Shown here piece after piece: positions 56,266 through 64,000 of a stretch of DNA of 64,000 nt (position 1 is its first letter; each line of letters begins with the position of its first letter). The stretch is from NCBI GenBank assembly GCA_013146195.2, contig CM028378.1, forward strand, positions 14,367,828 through 14,431,827, in the 5' to 3' direction. The position numbers and the translations under genes were made by a program. A model generated the notes under the pieces. It was given only the letters and a program-made list of their open reading frames with translations. It was not told where the DNA came from and did not search any database. This DNA comes from Codonopsis lanceolata. Lineage: Eukaryota; Streptophyta; Magnoliopsida; Asterales; Campanulaceae.

Positions 56266-57034
56266 AAGGATAGCACCACACTAGTTTTCACCCCAAAAAG
56301 AAACATACCCTTTGCCAATTAACCATCTGCTATTATGACGAAGATCCTCCAAATGTCTGAAAATATTCCTGCCAATCAACGACATAACTCCAGCCTCTCG
56401 ATTCACACCACTTCCATATTTTGCACGAGCGTAACGAGCCCAGAGACTATTACCTTACAAGACTGCCCACGCCAGCTTGGCTTGCAGCGAGTCCATCACC
56501 TGGTGAAGAGACCGCATACCTAATCCTCCTTCATCAACCGGTCTGCACACGACATTCCATGCAACCCAATGTGTGCGAGTTTCCCCATTACTGCTCCATA
56601 AAAATGCTGCCATCGCAGATTCAATCCGGGCCACAATTGTTTTCGGAACACGGATAGTGGCCAGCGTGTAAATTTGTATGCTGCATAATATGGATTTGAT
56701 TAAAGTGATCTTACCGCCAAAGGATAAAAGCCGAGCCTTCCAGCCATTAATTTTCTGCATAATTTTGGCCACCAACGAGTCAAAGTAATCTGCCTTACAC
56801 CTCCCTTGGAACAGTGGGATGCCCAAGTAAATCATAGGGAATGATTTATGAGAACAGCCCACCCACTCCTGAATCTGCCTAATCCGTCTACCTGTACACC
56901 TTCTAGCCACATAGAAACCACTTTTCTCCATTTTTATTAACTGCCCCAACGCCTTCTCATACTTCGAAAGAACATCCCGTAAAGCCTTCAAAGAATCTTT
57001 ACTAGCATTACAAAAGATGAACATGTCATCTCAT

Positions 57035-57810
57035 TGTGTTTAGGCAAGTTTGGCAATTTTGGAAACAAAATTTTCCTAAAGATTTTTTGGTTTCTTGGTC
57101 CTAAATCTTAGGAGTTATTTTGGGAACAAAATCTATGCAAAAATCTAATCTAATGCCATGCCTTTATGTCCTTGTCAATATGGTAAGAGAATCTAGTAAA
57201 TAAGGAAGTTGATTTGATTATTAATTATAATCCTTTTCCATATTGGAGTTTGTTTCCTTCTTTATGTGTAGGTCTCCTTCACATTATAAATAGAGGACAT
57301 GGGGCAGCGGCTGAAGACATGAATTGAGAGAGAATACAGATCTTAGCAGAGCAGAAAATTCAGATCATAGAAGCAGTTTCAGGATTCCAGGATTGTGGAT
57401 GTAGCTCCGAATGTTATAACATTCGGAACTACATTGAAGTGTTGAAGTTATCTTTGTCTTCCTAGCTATTTTTAGGAAGCTGTTTGTTTCTTCCCACGTT
57501 TTCTTTATCTGCTTTTTTGTGGGGTTTTTGCTTTCTAAGACTTATTGTCTTGTGAGAGTATTTTGTTTGGTGATTTCACATAGTTTTTGTAAAAACGAAT
57601 CATATTATTTAGTGAAATATTTTTGGCCATGAGGCTAGATCTATAAGCATAGACTTGTAGATTGTTTGGTAAACCTTCCTGCTTTATAATTTAGTCTTCC
57701 GTTGTTTACTGTTTTTGTGACCAATGTGTCTTCGATTGTAGCTTCTTCACAAGCTACATTGGGAACTGCATTGACAGTTTTTGCGAATCCTAGCTACTAT
57801 TGTTCTTATA
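57035..57810 (+). repeat. 5' LTR of the Sirevirus-like element (borders approximate)
   Basis: The start is set where the LINE sequence stops (tcattg|tgtttaggc). tataaataga at 57286-57295 is a good TATA box. A self-complementary gtagctccgaatgttataac with its partner attcggaactac lies at 57403-57440. The 3' end is placed just before the primer site; the usual CA is not obvious. Confidence 0.55.
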
Positions 57811-57812
57811 AT

Positions 57813-57825
57813 TGGTATCAGAGCC
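57813..57825 (+). other. Primer binding site, initiator-Met tRNA type
   Basis: tggtatcagagcc is the standard Ty1-copia primer site in plants and fixes the orientation of the element. Confidence 0.9.
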
Positions 57826-57864
57826 TTCTCTTGACGTCACTAAGAGTTGATTCTGGTTGTAGCC

Positions 57865-59762
57865 ATGATGGATTCTCAATATGAGAATGTTGTTCGTCCT
57901 CCAACTTTGACTAATGCAAATTATTCTATTTGGAAAGTGAAGATGCGTATCTTCATCAAATCAATTGATGAAAGAGCGTGGCTTGCTGTTCTGAATGGTT
58001 GGAGTCCTCCAAAAACGACTGATAATGATGGTGATGTTAAGATCACTAAAGAGGCTGATTGGTCTAATGAAGATAGAAATACTGCATCTTTCAATTCTAA
58101 AGCCTTGTCTGCCATATACAAAGTCTTAGATGCCAACACCTTTAGGGTTATAGCTAATTATGAGTCTGCTAAAGATGTATGAGAGGCCCTTCAAACCCTG
58201 TGTGAAGGACCTGCCAGTGTTCGTGCTTCTAAATTAAGATTGCTTACCACACAATTTGAAACACACAAGAATGAATGAATCTGAGGATATCATGTCATAT
58301 TATGGTAGGCTTCTTGATACGTCTAACTCTGCCTTGGCTTTAGGTGATCCTATCACTAATGATCGCCTTGTGAGTAAAATGATGCGTATTTTACCTGAAA
58401 GGTTTAATGTTAAAATCTGTGCTATTAAGGAAGCACATGACATTGACAAAATGGGTTTTGAAAAATTGGCTGGTATCCTTCAAAATTTTGAATTAAATCT
58501 AAATGATCAAATCAAGCAAAAGGGCAAAGGTATATCATCTTCTACTCATCTTGTGAAAAACATTGTTTTGCCTTCTGCCGTTGATGTCTCTTCTGATCTA
58601 CTTGCTTTACAAAAAGAAATTGATGAGTCTGATTTTGGAGAAGATTCCATGGCTCTTTTGACTACTAAATTTTAAAAAAAATTGAAAGCCAAGGGTCAAA
58701 ATAGAACTCCATCATCAAGCTCCAAAACCTCATTTAAACCTGATTCTGGTAAATTTACTCCTAAGGAAAATTCTTTTCAAACACCAGAAAAACCTTTTAC
58801 CAATCCTTTTGCTTCAAAAACTTCTTAAAATGGAAAGAATATTGATTCTGTTAAGTGTAGGGAATGTCAAGGATTTGGTCACTATGCTAATCAATGTGCA
58901 AATACCTTGAGAAAGAAAGGTTTGAATTTTACTGCAACGTTGAGTGAGAGTGATGATGAAGATCTAGGAGATCTCATCACTCTCACTGCTGTATACAATT
59001 CTGAATCTCATTGTGCAGGTCCTTCGGCTAATGTACCTTAGAATGTAGCTTCTTCAGAAACTACATCAGTAGCTACATTTGACAGAAGCTGGGATGATCT
59101 TTGCTGTTTTAACTCCTCTGTCACAAAAGATGGTGGAGAATCAGAATCAGACCTGCGGGAAGGTTACAAGGAGCTGTATAAGGATTGGGAAAAGAGGGAT
59201 CTTCAAGTTACATTGCTTGGAAAGACAAATGATATGCTAAAGAAGGTAAATGAAGAGCAGAAGGAATGTATCACAAGGCTGGAATGTCTGAGTAAGAAAG
59301 ATGTGGAGATTGAAGAACTGAAAGAAGAACTCATCCAAGCCAATGAAACCATGGCTAAATGGAACTCAAACCAACAAAAAATGGATGATATGTTGAACTA
59401 TGGGAACTCTGGTAAGTCTAGAATTGGTTTTAGGCCAAAGATGTTTGTTAAAGAAGGTGAAGGTATTTCTGAACCAAAACAGCCCACACAAAAATTTCAA
59501 AATCCAAACTTCTTTGAAAAACCCAAAACAAGAAAGAAAAATTTTGTGTGTCACTATTGTCACAAGGCTGGTCATATTCAACCATTATGTTTTCTTAAAA
59601 AGGCTATCTATGAGGAAAAGGTAAGGCAAGCTTACTTGGTTCGTAATCAGATACAACATCGAATGCAGCAACCAATGCAGCATTCAATGCAACAACATCG
59701 GAAGCTACATTCGAAGCTACATCAGAAGGTACATCCTAAGAAACATCAGCCAATTTTTTTTT
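57865..59762 (+). pseudogene. gag region of the Sirevirus-like element
   Basis: Starting MMDSQYENVVRPPTLTNANY, it holds the copia gag N-terminal signature (NANYSIWKVKMR), a premature TGA in place of Trp at 58180, a frameshift near 58260, then MSYYGRLLDTSNSALALGDP and ILPERFNVKI. A stop at 58673 precedes the zinc knuckle CRECQGFGHYANQC (about 58858-58900). A coiled-coil stretch (59213-59400, EEQKECITRLECLSKKDVEI) leads to a second CCHC box, CHYCHKAGHIQPLC (59549-59590). The C-terminal linker is Gln/His-rich. Gag packages element RNA; this one is broken at several places. Confidence 0.8.
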
Positions 59763-59879
59763 AAAAATGTAGGTTCCCAAAGGCAGTTACAGGAATGATA
59801 AAGCCAAACACTGTGAGCCCTTTGACATATGTCGCGGTGCAAAGTGGTCTGATGATGAACAATGCAATGTAACCTTCAC

Positions 59880-60175
59880 ATCATTAAAGTCACACATAGC
59901 TGGTTCATGGTACTTTGATAGTGGGTGTTCTAGACACATGACAGGTTAAATTAAGAACCTGAAGGACTATGTGAGTATCAATGGTGGGTCTGTGACATAC
60001 GGAGGAGGAGCAAAAGGTAAGATAATTTGTAAGGGAACCTTGAATGTAGATGGACTTCCAAAGCTTACCAATGTCTACCATGTTGAAGGCCTTAAGACCA
60101 GCCTCATTAGCATCAGTCAGCTGTGTGATGATGACCTACAAGTAAAGTTTGATAAGAATTCTTGTAAAGTTTGAT
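59880..60175 (+). pseudogene. Aspartic protease region of the Sirevirus-like element
   Basis: WYFDSGCSRHMTG (about 59910-59948) is the copia protease active site, with DSG catalytic. It is followed by a stop, GGSVTYGGGAKGKIICKGTL and HVEGLKTSLISISQLCDDD. A 22-bp tandem duplication (aagtttgataagaattcttg) at 60143-60187 shifts the frame and adds stops. Confidence 0.8.
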
Positions 60176-60249
60176 AAGAATTCTTGTGAAGTTTTTGATC
60201 AATCTAACAAGTGTCTTTTGACAGGTACTAGATCAATGACAATTGTTAT

Positions 60250-62520
60250 ATGCTCAACAATGCACAAACCTGTCACAGTGTTAGTATTGATATCACAGAT
60301 CTATGGCATAAAAAACTAGGGCACATGAGTTTTCGTAAATTTCATGAGCTTGTGAAGCATGATGCAGTGAAAGGATTGCCTAGTCTGGATAAGAACTTCA
60401 CAAAGGTATGTGGTCCATGTCAAAAAGGTAAACAAATCAAGGCTTCTCATCTTCCCATATCTCAGTGTTCCACATCTAGATGCCTTGAGATGATTCACAC
60501 AGATCTCATGGGTCTTATTGAAGTAGAGAGTCTAGGAAAGAAAAAGTACACCTTTGTCTGTATTGACGATTTCTCTAGATATACATGGGTTGTTTTCTTG
60601 AGAGAGAAATCTGAAACTTTTGAGGCTTTTAAAATATGGTACACCCGTGTTATGAACTTGTATGATCTAAAGCTTACTAGAATTAGATCAGATCATGGCA
60701 TGGAATATGAAAATTCCTTATTTTCTAGCTATTGCACCTTGATAGACGTATTTTATATGTCCATATCGGGTACTTTCATGACTTAAAATGAGCAATTCCA
60801 CTAGGCTTTTGTCTACTGATATGTGTTTTTGAGCTATATTATGAGTTTCAGGGTTTTAGGTGAACTGTTGGGATTTATGAAGCTTTTAGTGAAGATTTCG
60901 AGGAAGGGTGCAAAGTGCAAAGTTGGAAAAGATGCAAAAGGAAGAATCTGGAGACCTTGCGGTCGCAAGGCCAAAAGACCTTGCCTCCGCAAGGTAGGCA
61001 GTATGCAGTAGTGCCCGACCAAGACCCTTGCGAACGCATGGTGAAATCTTCATGCGTCCGTAAGGTCCCCAGAACCGACTTTACGGGGTCTTTGACCTGG
61101 ATTGAACCTCATATTCCCCTACAACACCTTGGTATAAATAAAGGGTGGCGGCCAAAGCCTAAGGACGTCCAGAAAGAGTTAGGAAACATCTCCAGGATAG
61201 ATTTTAGTTTGTATTACGTAGTTTAGTCAGTGTAATTACAGTTTTTGAAGATCGATTCATGTATTCCTTCATCTCGTTGTAAAGTTCATCTTCAAGGATG
61301 AACTAATCGTCCATTAATCTAAGAGTTGGGAGGTAACTTGTATCGAATCTATGACTTAATATATATTTTTATTCATTCAATTCTTATTGATCATGGTGTT
61401 TATCAACCCCTTTATTGTCTAGCTTTGACCAAATGAATGGAATCGCAAGTAATAAAGGCCTAGAGGTGCGGATACCTGCACGGCCATATGCATATGTCAT
61501 ACACTGGCTCACCATCATGATAAAATTGAACCTATCGATACACGAGAGTGATAAGTTAGGATCAGGTTCATATTTATGACCTAAGTGACAGTTAGGTTCC
61601 ATATGTTCTTGTGCTTAGTATATAGAATGGATGAATTATTTGGAGATGGAGACTGAACAGTAATTTGATAGGCTATATCTATCTTTCGTGAACAAACCCA
61701 AGTTATTGAATGATACTTTATCTAAATAAGCAATAGAGTAAATACAAGTGAAACCCTAATCCTAGATTTCCCTCTTTTATAAGATCTTTACAACTATGAT
61801 TGCTGCCTAGTTTAATTAGATTTACTGTTTTAGTAGGATGATTAGTTTAAAAAAATAAATAAAAAAACCCCTTAGTTTAAAATTGCTATCGATATTCTTG
61901 CCATTCATATTCTTCTTGTCTCTGTGGTTCGACCCTTACTTCCCAAGCTGTCCTACGATAGTTTTGTCCACTTGCAAGGAAATAATTAAAATAAGACACG
62001 ATCATGCCTCAAATGGCATAACTCATGAATTCTCAGCTCCTAAAACTCCACAACAAAATGGAGTGACAGAAAGAAAAAAATAGGACACTTCAAGAAATGG
62101 CTAGAGTCATGTTAAGCTCCAAGAATTTGGCTAAAAGATTTTGGGAAGAAGCCTTAAACACTGCTTGTCATATAGGAAATAAGGTCTTCTTGAGACCTGG
62201 TAGTACCATAACACCCTATGAAATTTTACTAGGAAAGAAGCCTACATTAAAATATTTTCATGTTTTTAGGTGTGTGTGCTATCTTCTCGATGATAGAGAC
62301 CATCTTTCAAAATTTGACTCAAAAAGTGACAAGTGTGTTTTTATGGGTTACTCCACCAATAGTCGTGCTTATAGAGTCTTTAATCTTAGGACAAAAACTA
62401 TTATGGAGTCTATGAATATTGTGTTTGATGATCTAACGGATCTTGGCCACAAAACCATTGAGGATGATGTTTCAGGATCGATTGACTTTGGAGATCATGA
62501 ATCATCTGCACAATCTTCAT
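60250..62520 (+). pseudogene. Integrase of the Sirevirus-like element, split by a solo LTR
   Basis: The gag-pre-integrase HH-CC finger reads LWHKKLGHMSFRKFHELVKH and CGPCQKGKQ. The catalytic core has MIHTDLMG (first Asp), CIDDFSRYTWVVFLREKSET and RSDHGMEYENSLFSSYC (second Asp). The frame is then interrupted at 60740 and resumes at 62010 with SNGITHEFSAPKTPQQNGVT and ERKK (catalytic Glu), one stop, then EMARVMLSSKNLAKRFWEEA and the C-terminal FRCVCYLLDDRDHLSKFDSK. D, D and E are all present, so the insert is the main lesion. Confidence 0.85.
60740..62004 (+). mobile_element. Solo LTR, gypsy-like, 1265 bp, inside the integrase
   Basis: It runs tgatagacg to cacgatca and is flanked by CACCT (60735-60739) and TGCCT (62005-62009), a decayed 5-bp duplication. 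Excising it joins the integrase reading YC to SNGITHEF in frame. The 3' part has tctctgtggttcgaccctta, a phrase common near the ends of plant gypsy LTRs, and tataaataaagg at 61132 is a TATA-like box. Short gaccttgcggtcgcaagg repeats lie at 60952-60995. No internal domain remains. Confidence 0.75.
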
Positions 62521-62579
62521 AACCTGAACCTGCAAACAGTGCTCCTGCATCAGAAGATACAAAATCCGCAAGTGTTGGA

Positions 62580-63825
62580 AATTCAGTGGATGAGACTCAG
62601 GATGTAGCTCAGAATGTAGCTCCGGATGCAGCTACATCGGAAGCTACATTGGTCAGAAACCTGCCAGATCCAGAAACAGATCCTGAACAGCCAGAAATTC
62701 AGTCCAGTTTAACTTATCGCAACCATGACATTCCCAGCCGAATTCAGAAAGTGCATCCCACTTCACAAATCATAGGTAATGTATATGATGGAATGTCAAC
62801 AAGGAGAAAATGTAAGATAGACTTTAGGAAATTGACTTGTCTGTCTTCTCCTGAGTGTGAAGAGATTCATACTTCATGCTTTGTGTCTACCATTGAACCT
62901 AAGAATGTGCATGAAGCCCTAAAAGATGAGTGTTGGATCAATGTCATGCAAGATGAGTTTGATCAATTTGCTAAAAATGATGTTTGATTCCTTGTACCTA
63001 GACTCACTTCTGTGAATGTTATTGGAACTAAATGGATTTTCAAAAACAAATCAAATGAAGTGGGAGAGATAATAAGAAACAAAGCTAGACTTGTGGCTCA
63101 AGGGTACTCACAAGTTGAAGGGGTGGATTTTGATGAAACCTTTGCTCCTGTTGCCCGCATTGAGTCCATACGTCTGCTTCTTGCCATTGCATGCTTTCTT
63201 GACATTACTCTTCAACAAATGGATGTGAAGAGTGCTTTTTTAAATGGCATTCTAGAGGAAGAAGTGTTTGTTGAACAAACAAAAGGATTTGTGGACACCC
63301 ATAAACCCAATCATGTTTTTAAATTAAAGAAGACCTTGTATGGACTCAAACAAGCTCTTAGAGCCTGGTATGTGAGACTTACAAACCATCTTTTGAAAAG
63401 TGGTTTTAAAAGGGAGAAGTGGACAAAACACTTTTTATTCAAAAAAAAAGACAAACACATTTTGATTGCACAAATTTATGTTGATGACATTGTGTTTGGG
63501 TCCACTTCTAAGTCCTTGAAAAAGAATTTGTGCATTGCATGACATCTACCTTTGAGATGAGTATGGTAGGAGAATTAACATTTTTCCTAGGAATTCAAAT
63601 AAAGCAATTGCATGAAGGGATGTTCATCTCTCAAGCCAAGTATGCTTTTAACTTGGTGAAGAAATTCAGTCTTGAGGATGGAAAGGGAAAGAAAACCCCT
63701 ATGGGTACATCCAATAAACTTTGCAAGGATGAGAAATCAAAAAGTGTTGACCATACTTTGTATAGAAGCATGATAGGAAGTCTGCTATATTTGACTGCCA
63801 CCTGACCAGACATCATGTGTAGTTG
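62580..63825 (+). pseudogene. Reverse transcriptase of the Sirevirus-like element
   Basis: After a Pro/Glu/Gln-rich linker, TKWIFKNKSNEVGEIIRNKA and RLVAQGYSQVEGVDFDETFA start the copia RT. DVKSAFLNGILEEEVFVEQ carries the first catalytic Asp, KLKKTLYGLKQALRAWY follows, and QIYVDDIVFGSTSKSL is the YVDD active site (about 63475-63490). A frameshift at 63535 leads to MSMVGELTFFLGIQIKQ and ends YRSMIGSLLYLTAT, a stop in place of Arg, then PDIM. The catalytic residues survive, but stops at 62985 and 63540 prevent one long protein. Confidence 0.85.
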
Positions 63826-63831
63826 TGGTGT

Positions 63832-64000
63832 TAGGGAAGATGGAGTAAGAGAGGGAAAGATTTGCGGAGGAAAGCTCGTAATTTTTTCTTTAAACCTTAG
63901 GGACTCAATTATAAATTATGATATAAGTAAGGTTTGAAAAAAAACATTTTAACCTTATTAAAAGCATGTGAGAGGTACATGGGTAACTTGAAAGTATTTC
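63832..64000. other. Unidentified sequence breaking the copia element
   Basis: The copia homology stops after tgtagttgtggtgt, and AG-rich then AT-rich DNA follows to the window edge. It is probably the start of another insertion or a deletion junction. Confidence 0.5.

Larger units (their letters stand above)
54357..57032 (-). mobile_element. L1-type LINE relic, 5'-truncated and interrupted
   Basis: On the minus strand, domains come in LINE order. The RT begins at DDMFIFCNAS (57030) and continues KMEKSGFYVARRC, FPMIYLGIPLFQGRCKADYF, INGWKARLLSFGGKITLIKS and WVAWNVVCRP (56455-57030). The zinc-knuckle-like zf-RVT region (55181-55775) has LFHGALPVDLSLYSKCIALA and CVCCKDEHQRESVSHLFVR. An RNase H domain (54521-55120) has YKLNTDGSARNG, GGGVIRDHCG and YAEILALRDGL. 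A poly(A)-like end lies at 54355-54364. There are frameshifts, a hAT insertion (55776-56265) and loss of everything upstream of the RT active site, where a copia LTR begins. Non-functional. Confidence 0.85.
57035..63831 (+). mobile_element. Sirevirus-like Ty1-copia retrotransposon, degenerate, 3' part missing
   Basis: An LTR-like segment (57035-57810) ends at an initiator-Met primer site, followed by gag, protease, integrase and RT in Ty1-copia order. The gag has a zinc knuckle followed by LSESDDED, and a second CCHC box lies before the protease, as in Sireviruses. It carries several stops and frameshifts and a solo LTR in the integrase. The homology ends at about 63831 after SLLYLTAT-PDIM, within the region between RT and RNase H, where unrelated sequence begins; no 3' LTR lies in the window. 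Confidence 0.85.

Overview
The window is nuclear DNA from a flowering plant, most likely a eudicot. It holds spliced genes with GT-AG introns, nuclear genes for plastid proteins with transit peptides (PSAH, plastid RPS17), a GLABRA2-type HD-ZIP IV gene, a PRONE-domain RopGEF, and dense plant-type transposons. The species cannot be named from the sequence. Only four genes look intact: a seven-exon RopGEF (14932-17565, +), three-exon PSAH (18141-18947, -), plastid RPS17 (26536-26988, +) and an eleven-exon GL2-like gene (35384-40513, -). They belong to unrelated pathways (Rop GTPase signalling, photosystem I, plastid translation, epidermal cell fate), so there is no functional cluster.

Layout. 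1-5113: a structurally complete non-coding LTR retrotransposon (329-5108) with CGATC target duplications, a Tat-type primer site and six different tandem-repeat families. 5764-11505: two minus-strand non-autonomous Helitrons joined head to tail, the first internally duplicated and carrying a solo LTR. 12059-13540: a Mutator-like element with long terminal inverted repeats that has captured a TIC20 coding segment, now frameshifted. 14.9-19.2 kb: RopGEF and PSAH, convergent, the latter with a light-type promoter. 19.4-26.3 kb: a short Helitron, a copia gag relic, MITEs, a second long-TIR element and a SINE. 26.5-29.4 kb: RPS17 followed by three tiny poly(A) stubs with target duplications and a Stowaway MITE. 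30.3-34 kb: minisatellite-rich repeats with a shared leader module. 35.4-40.5 kb: GL2. 40.9-54 kb: AT-rich intergenic DNA with Stowaway MITEs, a hAT-like element, an LRR-kinase relic, a Helitron helicase relic and more module-plus-minisatellite copies.

54.36-63.83 kb is a nest of transposons: a minus-strand L1-type LINE relic, interrupted by a 490-bp hAT element and cut at its RT active site by a Sirevirus-like Ty1-copia element. The copia element is itself split in its integrase by a 1265-bp solo LTR, and its homology stops near 63830. Exon borders were placed by hand from homology, phase and splice signals; family names come from remembered motifs, not from searches.
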